From positions 1-8,604 of the forward strand of contig JACMMA010000653.1 of assembly GCA_014379275.1 (NCBI GenBank): DNA of 8,604 nt. Direction: 5' to 3'. Made by a program: the position numbers and the translations under genes. Source of the DNA: Armatimonadota bacterium (GTDB lineage: Bacteria > Armatimonadota > Armatimonadia > Armatimonadales > Armatimonadaceae). Position 1 is the stretch's first letter; every line of letters begins with the position of its first letter. This document shows positions 1 to 6,192 of this stretch, one piece after another. The notes under the pieces are model-generated. The model was given only the letters and a program-made list of their open reading frames with translations, had not been told where the DNA came from and did not search any database.

Positions 1-8
1 AGAAACGT

Positions 9-1136
9 TTATAGCGGTAATGCTTTCGATATTGATCGGGCGACGATCTCCTCAGCGGTTACCTCGCGACGTTCCTGTGTGGAAAGATAGATGCCCTCAG
101 AAATGAGCATCGTATTCAGAGCGATCTCGGCGGTCGGCAGTAACGCAATCTTGCCCTGCAATGCCGCGATCCAATGGCGTTGCGACGACGAGAACGTGTC
201 CGTATCGCCGTCCTCGGTGCGCAGTTTGCGCTTGCGATAGCCGAAATCCCCCATATTCGCGCCGCTATTTAGGTCGAGATCGCCCGCCGAGCGGAAGAAG
301 CCGAACGGGTTCAGGCGGACGCCGCCCTCACTGCCGACGATATACGACCCCTCGAACGAATCCAGGTGGATCGCCCATGCCTCGATAACGTCCATAGTCA
401 TATCACCACCCGCGAAGCGCACGAACCCCATGCCAAGTTCCTCCACATTCGCGCCGGAAAGTTCCGACCGCTTCGGGTCCATCGCCATCTTCTGATAGGT
501 TTGTCCGGAAACACGTTCCACGACGGGGTTACCGAGCAGGTGGAGTATCTGTGAGATGTGGTACACACCCATGTCGTAGAGCGCGCCACCCGCACTCTTT
601 TCTTTTTGCACGAAATCGGCGCGACCGTACCCATCAATGTAGGGTCTCCCCCGCCGCCGGTGCCCCGTGGAGCGGGCATGATACAGCGTCCCGAGTTGCC
701 CGGCGGCGATCAACTCCTGTGCGGCACGGGTTTCCGGCGAGTACAAAGTCGCGAGTTGGATATGCAGATACAATCCCAATTCTTTGGCCCGGTCTCGCAT
801 GGCTTGTGCATCGCGATAGGTGCCCGCCATCGGCTTTTCGCAATACACCGGGCGGCCTGATTCCAGCGCAGCAATAGTGCCGGAAATATGCAGGTTGTTG
901 TGCATACAAATATCGATGGCGTCCAGATCGTCGCGCCGGAGCATCTCAGCGGCGGTGTAGTAAACGTTGGGGATGCCGAACTTGGCGGCGGACGTATCTG
1001 CCGCCTCCGGTCGGATGTCGGCACAGGCAACCACCTCGGCGTCAGCGATTTCGGCGTAGTTGGCGAGATGCGACTGCGCGATTTGCCCGCACCCGATAAT
1101 GCCGATACGAACGGGGCGCCCGGTAACAGGGGTCAT
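9..1136 (-). CDS. Gfo/Idh/MocA-family NAD(P)-dependent oxidoreductase
   Basis: Predicted 375-residue cytoplasmic dehydrogenase or oxidoreductase acting on a sugar, inositol or related polyol, with NAD(P) as cofactor; the substrate cannot be read from the sequence. The N-terminal Rossmann fold shows GIIGCGQIA (residues 12-20), with an acidic residue at the end of the second strand (D40). The family Glu-Lys-Pro motif is at 100-102, with K101 the expected catalytic lysine. The second motif, GGALYDMGVYH, lies at 183-193. D188 is conserved, and the position usually held by His (D+4) is Tyr192, as in glucose-fructose oxidoreductase-like members; His193 follows. Length is normal for the family. I chose the ATG at 1136 over a GTG 30 bp upstream because AGAAAGG lies 8 nt before it and the protein then begins just before the first beta strand. 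No signal peptide is seen, unlike the neighbours. The gene is 115 bp downstream of the preceding gene's stop, so co-transcription is possible but not tight. The family call is firm; the substrate is unknown. Confidence 0.93.
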   Translation of the reverse strand: MTPVTGRPVRIGIIGCGQIAQSHLANYAEIADAEVVACADIRPEAADTSAAKFGIPNVYYTAAEMLRRDDLDAIDICMHNNLHISGTIAALESGRPVYCEKPMAGTYRDAQAMRDRAKELGLYLHIQLATLYSPETRAAQELIAAGQLGTLYHARSTGHRRRGRPYIDGYGRADFVQKEKSAGGALYDMGVYHISQILHLLGNPVVERVSGQTYQKMAMDPKRSELSGANVEELGMGFVRFAGGDMTMDVIEAWAIHLDSFEGSYIVGSEGGVRLNPFGFFRSAGDLDLNSGANMGDFGYRKRKLRTEDGDTDTFSSSQRHWIAALQGKIALLPTAEIALNTMLISEGIYLSTQERREVTAEEIVARSISKALPL

Positions 1137-1144
1137 AAAGAATA

Positions 1145-1151
1145 CCTTTCT
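1145..1151 (-). promoter_or_regulatory. Ribosome binding site for the Gfo/Idh/MocA gene
   Basis: AGAAAGG on the minus strand lies 8 nt before the ATG at 1136. It supports that start over the in-frame GTG at 1166, which has no purine-rich sequence before it. It is one of only two recognisable Shine-Dalgarno sites in the window. Confidence 0.65.
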
Positions 1152-1211
1152 GCATTGACCTTTCACAACGTTTCATCGTCGCTCAAGGAATACTTTAGAG
1201 TACGCCGCCGC

Positions 1212-1236
1212 TCACGAAACTCCTTTACCTTCGTGA
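1212..1236. promoter_or_regulatory. Perfect 7-bp inverted repeat, possible operator
   Basis: TCACGAA (1212-1218) and TTCGTGA (1230-1236) are perfect reverse complements separated by 11 bp. They sit in the 115-bp gap upstream of the oxidoreductase gene. The centre-to-centre distance of 18 bp is not far from two helical turns, which would suit a dimeric repressor. No T-run follows on the minus strand, so an intrinsic terminator is unlikely. An operator role is inference; a 7-bp match could also arise by chance. Confidence 0.3.
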
Positions 1237-1251
1237 TCCCTGTCGGCGGAG

Positions 1252-2199
1252 TCAAAAAAATCGGTCGAGTAGCACGGTCTGTGTGCTGATCGGTTTCGCC
1301 TTTCTGGAAGCGACATCTTCGCGACGATACGTGGCGACAGTGACTTTGCCCGGTTTGATTCCGGTCAGATATGTAGCGGACCATTGTTTCACCGTGCGTT
1401 CGCGGAGCGGGTCCACCACGGCGACCCCGGTCACGCCCGTTTCGCCACTCTGGTACGAGACGATCAACACCGGGCGGCCGGACGTGAGGCGGGTTTCACT
1501 TACTTTGGTGATGGGCTGCGGGAATGCGGCGATACGGCGCGACCTGCCGGTTAGCGTGTTGAAGTAGTACAGGGATTGACCTTCGGCTTCGAAGCCCCCT
1601 CCGCCCCCAGTTTTCCAGTAGATGACATCATAGCCGTCGCCGGTGATCTGTGCATGGGATACCTGGTCCAGGGTGGTCGGGTTCACGCCGGTCGCGGTTA
1701 TGGTCGCACGGTCCTTCTTGTTGTCGTAAGAAATCGCTACCTGGTTCGCGATGCGCGGCGCGAATGTTAGTCCATACGCCCCGTACTGGACCGCGCTCGT
1801 CCCGATGGCGGAGAGCGTCCCGCCGCTCGCTGGAGAGCCAATCAGCAGAATGGTTTCCCGGTACGGTTTTCCATTCTGCCGTGTAAGCGACACGGACAAA
1901 CGATCCGCGCGACTGCTACGCTTCCACGTCCCGTTTTGCACGGTAGCCGGTTGGGTGTCTGTTTCTATGGAAGCGAGCAAAGCGCGGCCATCCTGGAAGA
2001 GCGACAATGCCCGGGTGAACTCACCCTTTGCACTGGTCCCCCGATGCACATACGGGAGCGGATTCGCCCCCGTGGCGGTTTTCGTGGACGCAGGCGCAGC
2101 GGTTGCTTGAAGCGGTTTGGCGAGCATCGGCACCGGAAGAAGGGCGACGGAAACGGCAAGTGCGGCGAACGTTGCCGCAACGTATTTCGATGTATTCAT
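1252..2199 (-). CDS. Exported protein of unknown function
   Basis: Predicted 315-residue protein. The N-terminus is a typical Sec signal peptide: Lys5, then a hydrophobic stretch at 7-27, followed by a low-complexity Ala/Thr/Pro/Lys linker to about residue 47. I see no lipobox cysteine. The first folded block (about 50-120) has the rhythm L-x-L-x-x-D-G-x-A, then G-x-W (90-92), then L-x-V-x-L, which resembles the small lipocalin-like barrels of NlpE/META-type proteins; this is a weak pattern resemblance. The rest is beta-rich, with a glycine run (KTGGGGGF) and a block containing YYFNTLTGRSRR that looks like a beta-propeller or PQQ-type blade. The ATG at 2199 is preferred over a TTG 30 bp upstream because the signal peptide begins right there, but neither has a good Shine-Dalgarno. 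It lies 103 bp downstream of the nuclease gene. I do not recognise the family; a periplasmic or secreted location is the only firm statement. Confidence 0.85.
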   Translation of the reverse strand: MNTSKYVAATFAALAVSVALLPVPMLAKPLQATAAPASTKTATGANPLPYVHRGTSAKGEFTRALSLFQDGRALLASIETDTQPATVQNGTWKRSSRADRLSVSLTRQNGKPYRETILLIGSPASGGTLSAIGTSAVQYGAYGLTFAPRIANQVAISYDNKKDRATITATGVNPTTLDQVSHAQITGDGYDVIYWKTGGGGGFEAEGQSLYYFNTLTGRSRRIAAFPQPITKVSETRLTSGRPVLIVSYQSGETGVTGVAVVDPLRERTVKQWSATYLTGIKPGKVTVATYRREDVASRKAKPISTQTVLLDRFF

Positions 2200-2302
2200 A
2201 ACCGGTTTGTACCCGGATACCGCCGACAAAAGTCGCGTATCAGGTAGGAACTGGTTTTGTCGTTCCGAAATCGCCCTCCGCCCACAAAAAACGGTGCCTA
2301 AT

Positions 2303-3202
2303 TCACTTGCTTCCGGATGGTTCAGAGGCGGCGGGCCAGATCGCGTTGAGAATTTTCGCCAGACGGTACCCCGCCAACACCGCTTGACGTTCCGCGATCG
2401 GGCGGCACGTTTCCATGTATTTTGTGTCGGGCGTTGTTGCCGCGGGATACACCACCGTCTTCAGGAACACCGCCCCTTCTTCCATCCATTTCTGCGGGTC
2501 GAGAACACTACTTTCCGGCAGACTGCTTTCCGGGAAGCGTGTCGTCAGAGTGACGGCAAGGGCGCGGGCCTTGTCCTCGTTCTCAGTTAGAGGACCTTCG
2601 CCGCGGGCGAATGTGCCCAAAGCACCGTCCCAGAGACTGTGCAGGTTGCGGGCGTACGGTACGTCTTCCAGGGTGAAACCGTTGCCGCCCGAATCTCCGT
2701 CCGGCATCTCCTTAGTATAGCGGCTGCCACTATGCAAAGGATTGTGTGCATCCTCGACCGTGTGAATCAGGAAGCGAAGGGACCGTGCCTTATCGCCGTC
2801 GGACGCTTTCTCACTTTGGAGCACCTTTATATTTTGCTCGACCGCCCAGGCAACGTCATCCGTGTGTGGCTTTTCCGGGAAGGGAGTACCGTCCGGGCTG
2901 TGCGCGTGGTTGCTGTAGTGCCATCGGTCATAAAGGCGTACTCCGTCGGCACGTATGTTGTCCATCCAGACCGAGCTCGTCAGGAGATCCGGAGTCCTTG
3001 TATCGGTAACCATCGGAATAAGGCGCGAAGTGTTCTTTTTCGCCTCGTCGGAAAGGCGGGTTTCGGCGATCGCGGTGATAGTCATGTGCCCGGTCGCATT
3101 CCAAGCCCGTGCCGCAGGAAGCAGCGACAGGCTCGCAGTGATTAAAAGCGTATTTACAAGCAGGGTAGCGACACGGAGACGTGGAAGGGGAAAACGGTGC
3201 AT
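2303..3202 (-). CDS. Secreted S1/P1-family zinc nuclease / 3'-nucleotidase
   Basis: Predicted 299-residue secreted enzyme that cleaves single-stranded DNA and RNA to 5'-nucleotides and removes 3'-phosphates, using three zinc ions. A signal peptide spans 1-33 with an A-R-A cleavage site, which leaves Trp34 as the first mature residue; in this family the free amino group of Trp1 binds zinc. All the other expected ligands are present with the spacing known for P1: His39 (mature 6), Asp81 in SVWMDNI, His95 in RWHYSNH, His147/Asp151/His157 in HTVEDAHNPLH, and His188/Asp192 in LHSLWD. The family GDxGGN motif is at 169-174. Length is normal. The ATG at 3202 gives the signal peptide directly; AAAGGA (3216-3221) is a plausible but rather distant Shine-Dalgarno, 13 nt away. 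A Pho-box-like repeat and a -10 element lie just upstream, suggesting induction by phosphate starvation. The enzyme family is confident from the complete ligand set; the regulation is inferred. Confidence 0.96.
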   Translation of the reverse strand: MHRFPLPRLRVATLLVNTLLITASLSLLPAARAWNATGHMTITAIAETRLSDEAKKNTSRLIPMVTDTRTPDLLTSSVWMDNIRADGVRLYDRWHYSNHAHSPDGTPFPEKPHTDDVAWAVEQNIKVLQSEKASDGDKARSLRFLIHTVEDAHNPLHSGSRYTKEMPDGDSGGNGFTLEDVPYARNLHSLWDGALGTFARGEGPLTENEDKARALAVTLTTRFPESSLPESSVLDPQKWMEEGAVFLKTVVYPAATTPDTKYMETCRPIAERQAVLAGYRLAKILNAIWPAASEPSGSK

Positions 3203-3228
3203 GATGAGTAGAAAGTCCTTTTCCCTCT

Positions 3229-3261
3229 ACTATAGCGGATTTAGATTAAGACAATGTTAAG
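3229..3261 (-). promoter_or_regulatory. Candidate Pho-box promoter of the nuclease gene
   Basis: Read on the minus strand, CTTAACAT (3261-3254), a 3-nt spacer and CTTAATCT (3250-3243) form a direct repeat with an 11-bp period. This fits published Pho-box descriptions: the cyanobacterial form is PyTTAAPyPy(T/A) repeated with 3-nt spacers, and the Bacillus PhoP form is TTAACA-like hexamers 5 nt apart (here TTAACA and TTAATC). A -10-like TATAGT (3234-3229) follows 8 nt after the second repeat, and no good -35 is present at 17 bp, which is the arrangement expected of an activator-dependent Pho promoter. The start of transcription would fall near 3222, giving a leader of about 20 nt. Only two repeat units are visible. 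The repeat and the -10 are seen; PhoB/PhoP control is inferred. Confidence 0.5.
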
Positions 3262-3271
3262 AAGAAAATGG

Positions 3272-5356
3272 TTAGAACCGCGCCCCGACGATGTCGAACT
3301 GTAAGCGGCGCGAAGTGGTGGAATAGTAGACGGCGAGGTCGCGTCCGCCGAGTCGGTAGAAGACGCCGTATTCCAGTTCGTTGAAGCGGCTACTGAACGC
3401 GCCCGCGTATTGCGCGGTGAAGTAGCGGGTGCGGGTGCGCCATGGGCCGCCGAGAGCGACGTTCAGTTCCGCGGTGACGTTGTCGCTGGGGACATCCAGA
3501 CCGCGCGACGCCCCGATGGAAAGGGACGCGGCGCGGAACGGTTCGGCGTACAGACTGAAACCGACCCGGTGCCGTCCGATGCTATCGGACGTGAAGCCGT
3601 TCGTGAGCGGCGTCTGCGTGTAGTCGTAGGTCATGTTGGCGAAGTTAACGCGCCCGAAACGATACCCGAATGCGGTGGTGCCCAGAACCGTCGCGCCACT
3701 GCTTCCCAGACCGGTTTGCCCGTCTCGTTGCGGCGCGACCCACGTTTGACCGAGCGAGAACGATTGCGACACCGACACCGAGCGGGTCAGCGGCAATTGG
3801 GGCGTGGTTAGGCGCAGCGTGGTGTAGTGGGTGTCCACGTATCCCCTGCCTTCCGCGTTCACGCCGTAGAACATCTGCCGCGCCGTGCCAAGGTTGAGCG
3901 AATAGTTGAGTTTTTGCACCCCGAGAAGCGGTCGCGGGTCGGTCGCGCCGTACAGTTGGGTGCGCACATCGCCGCCGGCGCGCGTCCGGTTTCCGTTGAT
4001 GTCATTTCTAGATGGTGCATATGAACCGGAGCCGTTGGCATTCAACGTCACCGAACCGAAACGGCGCGACAGGTTCATCGTTCCGAACAGGTCGCTGTGA
4101 TTCGGCGTGTCCATGTACAGGTTGCCGTCGATCTTGCCTGGAAGACGCTCGGCGTGTCGCAGGAACGCGCCCCAGTCCGAGCGCGTCAATCCCGTCACCT
4201 GCGCGGTGCCCTCGCTACGCTTGCCGTTGTAGTTCTGCTCCAGATCGAAGGACCAGCCGGCCTTGTTGGAATACGCGGAGGAGCCGACGCGGGAGCCGCG
4301 CCGTATGTGTAGCGTGTTTATGCCGCTCGGTTGGACGTTCAAGTAAAGCGGGAAATCCACGGTGACGCCCTGGGAGTTGACGCCGACGACCTGCTCCGCG
4401 AACAGTTCCCGCTGGTTGAGTGGCATGACATGGAACGGCAGTGACGCGGTTTTCACGCCGTCCAGGTAGAACGTCGCGCCGCGAAACTGGATGACGCGCC
4501 CCGGCTGGATGTTGATACCCCGCGCCGTAACGGCGACGCTGCTATCGGAAATATCGGCGAGGGCGAAGGCTTCGTATCCGATGACTTTGCGCGACCCGTC
4601 CCCGGGCGGTTTTTCCGTGATGACAGGTATCGCGTCCACCCAGAGTCCGGTGGAGCGTCCCTCCGCATCGATGCGCTCGGCAATTCCCTGCCCCGATAGC
4701 ATGTTGAAATTCAGGTTGGTGTATTGCTTCTCGTCGTCCCCGACCGTCAGCTTCACATTCCCCGCAGCCACCACGTTGCCAGTGCGTACCTCGTACTGGA
4801 GCGCGTCCGCCGACAATTCGATGTTGCGGAACGATACTTTTGCGCCGCCGTCTTTGCCGTTCGCCTGGATGACTCCTTTGTCGGCGGCGTAACCGGTGTA
4901 CTGCGATCCGTTGATGCGCACCCATTGCGGACCGATCTCGGCGGCGTCGGCTTCGTTAGAAAAAATAACCGTGATCTGCGCGGGCGTGGCGCGACCGCCG
5001 CTATCGAGGTTCGCAGTGATCAGCGACGCGGCGGGCAGGTCACCGGAAGTGAGGATGACGCGCGCGACACCGTTTTGTGTGGTCGCCAGCGTGTTATCTA
5101 ATCGCCCCGCCGTGACGGCGAAACGGACCTGGGTTCCATCCGGCACGACCCGTCCGGCATCATCGCGTACCTCGGCGGTAATGACCGTGGTACTGCGCCC
5201 ATCGGCTTTGATGGTATAGGGCGCGGCGGTAAGACGGATCGTGGCAAGACCCTGCGCGGATGCCGCCGATGGCGTAATCGCGACCAGAGTGGTCAACCCG
5301 CCAAGGGTGGCAAAGGAGCCGCCGACAAGGGCGGTATAGCGCGGGGAGGTACGCAT
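3272..5356 (-). CDS. LptD/OstA-like outer-membrane barrel protein with N-terminal Big_1 Ig domain
   Basis: Predicted 694-residue exported protein. A signal peptide spans 1-34 or 35 (Ala-Ser-Ala-Gln). Residues 38-134 form a bacterial Ig-like domain of the invasin/intimin (Big_1) type: TIKADGRSTTVITAEVRD, then G-x-x-V-x-F and the late strand NGVARVILTSGD. Residues 178-245 look OstA/LptA-like: NIELSADALQYEV, then GNVVAAGNVKLTV, then YTNLNFNML. Residues 288-313 (VIQFRGATFYLDG, then ASLPFHVMPL) resemble the strand and Pro-Phe segment that leads into the LptD barrel. From 330 on, alternating hydrophobic and aromatic strands with short polar turns continue to a C-terminal Phe, the usual outer-membrane protein signature. 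I see no cysteine, so the disulfides of proteobacterial LptD are absent. Transport of LPS or another lipid across the envelope is possible, but a different outer-membrane role cannot be excluded. The ATG at 5356 fits the signal peptide, with no Shine-Dalgarno visible. Confidence 0.75.
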   Translation of the reverse strand: MRTSPRYTALVGGSFATLGGLTTLVAITPSAASAQGLATIRLTAAPYTIKADGRSTTVITAEVRDDAGRVVPDGTQVRFAVTAGRLDNTLATTQNGVARVILTSGDLPAASLITANLDSGGRATPAQITVIFSNEADAAEIGPQWVRINGSQYTGYAADKGVIQANGKDGGAKVSFRNIELSADALQYEVRTGNVVAAGNVKLTVGDDEKQYTNLNFNMLSGQGIAERIDAEGRSTGLWVDAIPVITEKPPGDGSRKVIGYEAFALADISDSSVAVTARGINIQPGRVIQFRGATFYLDGVKTASLPFHVMPLNQRELFAEQVVGVNSQGVTVDFPLYLNVQPSGINTLHIRRGSRVGSSAYSNKAGWSFDLEQNYNGKRSEGTAQVTGLTRSDWGAFLRHAERLPGKIDGNLYMDTPNHSDLFGTMNLSRRFGSVTLNANGSGSYAPSRNDINGNRTRAGGDVRTQLYGATDPRPLLGVQKLNYSLNLGTARQMFYGVNAEGRGYVDTHYTTLRLTTPQLPLTRSVSVSQSFSLGQTWVAPQRDGQTGLGSSGATVLGTTAFGYRFGRVNFANMTYDYTQTPLTNGFTSDSIGRHRVGFSLYAEPFRAASLSIGASRGLDVPSDNVTAELNVALGGPWRTRTRYFTAQYAGAFSSRFNELEYGVFYRLGGRDLAVYYSTTSRRLQFDIVGARF

Positions 5357-5372
5357 AAACGTAAACGGGGGT

Positions 5373-5471
5373 TAGGTGTCAGGTAATCGCGAGCGGGTAT
5401 CGGGGGAGACACGGTACCCGCTCGATTTTCGGTGCCGGGCTATTTCCCGGATGCCCGACATCCGACACCTA
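5373..5471. repeat. Spacer of nested inverted repeats, possible REP/MITE-like element
   Basis: An outer 8-bp pair, TAGGTGTC (5373-5380) and GACACCTA (5464-5471), encloses a perfect 10-bp pair, CGAGCGGGTA (5390-5399) and TACCCGCTCG (5415-5424, 15-nt loop), and two overlapping short hairpins: CCGGG/CCCGG (5435-5439 and 5446-5450) and CGGATG/CATCCG (5448-5453 and 5459-5464). The right end includes the TAG stop codon of the upstream gene. On the minus strand none of the stems is followed by a T-run, so a standard intrinsic terminator is unlikely. The density of dyads suggests a dispersed palindromic repeat or a structured spacer in the transcript. The arms are directly seen; copy number elsewhere in the genome is unknown. 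Confidence 0.5.
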
Positions 5472-6113
5472 TTTTTTCTTCTTCGTCTCAACCTTCGGCA
5501 TCGGGAACAGCGCATTCACGGTTTGTTCCGCGACGGTTTCGGCGGCGCGGGCGACTGCGGAACCTTCCTGGCGATTCGCAGCGACATCTTCCGGCGCAAC
5601 GCCGATCGCTTTTTCCGCGACAGTCCCGAGTTGGGTGCCGTCTACGGCTTTACGGATCAGGGAAACGGTAAAGGTAGCAGTGCGGGTCGCGGCGTCGTAC
5701 TTGTAGTCAGGAACATCCACGATCACATACTCGTCGGCACCCATTACCTCGGCGACACGCTGGGCGACGCGTTCGTCGTCGGTCGGGTTCGCGGCGTTCT
5801 CGGCCTTGATCAGGCTTTCGGCAACCGCGCGTTGCACGGTTGGAAGTCGCCGGCTGTAAACGAACGCGCCAACCCCCGCCATGGTCAAGCGACTCTTCAA
5901 AGCGTCCGTGATCAGCGTTTGTGCGTTTCGCGCCGATTTGTTCACCTCACCTTTGCCGTCAGGGTTCGCCCCTTCGAGCATCGGGGGGAACATCACGATG
6001 TTCGACGGTGGCGCCGCTACCGGCGACGTCGTTTTTGTGTTTTGCGCGGTCGCGGCGAGCGGCAGGGCGAACGCGGCGAGGGCAAGAACGGAAAATATTT
6101 TAGTTCGGTTCAT
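5469..6113 (-). CDS. Small exported protein, TolB-N/CsgG-like pattern
   Basis: Predicted 214-residue protein. A clear signal peptide covers 1-23 (Arg3, Lys5, hydrophobic core 6-21, Ala-Thr-Ala before Gln24), followed by a short Thr/Ser/Pro linker. The mature part begins NIVMFPPML (38-46), then a helix (60-79) with LITDALKSRL, then GVGAFVYSRRLPTVQRA (80-96), then GADEYVIVDVPDYKYD (125-140) and the strand TRTATFTVSLI. This order (opening strand, helix, small strand with a parameter-like motif, GAD-x-x-V-I strand, then an edge strand naming a measured quantity) recalls TolB-N, CsgG and LpoB-type periplasmic proteins, but the match is structural intuition, not a family hit. The protein ends in a basic Lys4 tail. 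The ATG at 6113 fits the signal peptide; no Shine-Dalgarno is visible. It precedes the barrel protein gene by 112 bp, so a partnership in the envelope is possible but unproven. Confidence 0.82.
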   Translation of the reverse strand: MNRTKIFSVLALAAFALPLAATAQNTKTTSPVAAPPSNIVMFPPMLEGANPDGKGEVNKSARNAQTLITDALKSRLTMAGVGAFVYSRRLPTVQRAVAESLIKAENAANPTDDERVAQRVAEVMGADEYVIVDVPDYKYDAATRTATFTVSLIRKAVDGTQLGTVAEKAIGVAPEDVAANRQEGSAVARAAETVAEQTVNALFPMPKVETKKKK

Positions 6114-6155
6114 CGTTGGTGTATGGTTATCCAGTTGATATGGTCTGAAACATGC

Positions 6156-6180
6156 CACGCCGGGTAGCGAGCCCGGCGTG
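6156..6180 (-). terminator. GC-rich hairpin after the large surface protein gene
   Basis: CACGCCGGG (6156-6164) and CCCGGCGTG (6172-6180) form a perfect 9-bp stem with a 7-nt loop, 12 bp after the stop codon of the upstream gene. The stem and position fit a terminator for minus-strand transcription. The following tract on that strand (GCATGTTTC) has only three consecutive T, so termination may be partial or may need another factor. Confidence 0.55.
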
Positions 6181-6192
6181 ACAGAAGAGATG

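Noticed and set aside
1191..1202. TACTTTAGAGTA as a second operator or a -10 element for the oxidoreductase gene
   Set aside because: The arms are only 4 bp, and no -35-like hexamer sits at a proper distance upstream of the TAAAGT on the minus strand.
888..1289. A plus-strand frame of 133 codons across the start of the oxidoreductase gene
   Set aside because: It is antisense to the Rossmann-fold part of a confident gene and has no recognisable content.
2285..2302. A T6 run on the minus strand just after the nuclease stop codon, as a possible intrinsic terminator
   Set aside because: I find no stem of useful length immediately before the T-run. A 5-bp dyad (GGAAC/GTTCC, 2247-2266) lies downstream of it, in the wrong order.
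5390..5424. The 10-bp hairpin as an intrinsic terminator of the small exported protein gene
   Set aside because: On the minus strand the stem is followed by CGATTACC, without a T-run. The ATTTTC tract lies on the plus-strand side, where no gene ends.
5376..6167. A 263-codon plus-strand open frame opposite the small exported protein gene
   Set aside because: It is antisense to a gene with a clear signal peptide and a coherent protein. Its translation is Arg- and His-rich without domain features, as expected of a shadow frame in GC-rich DNA.
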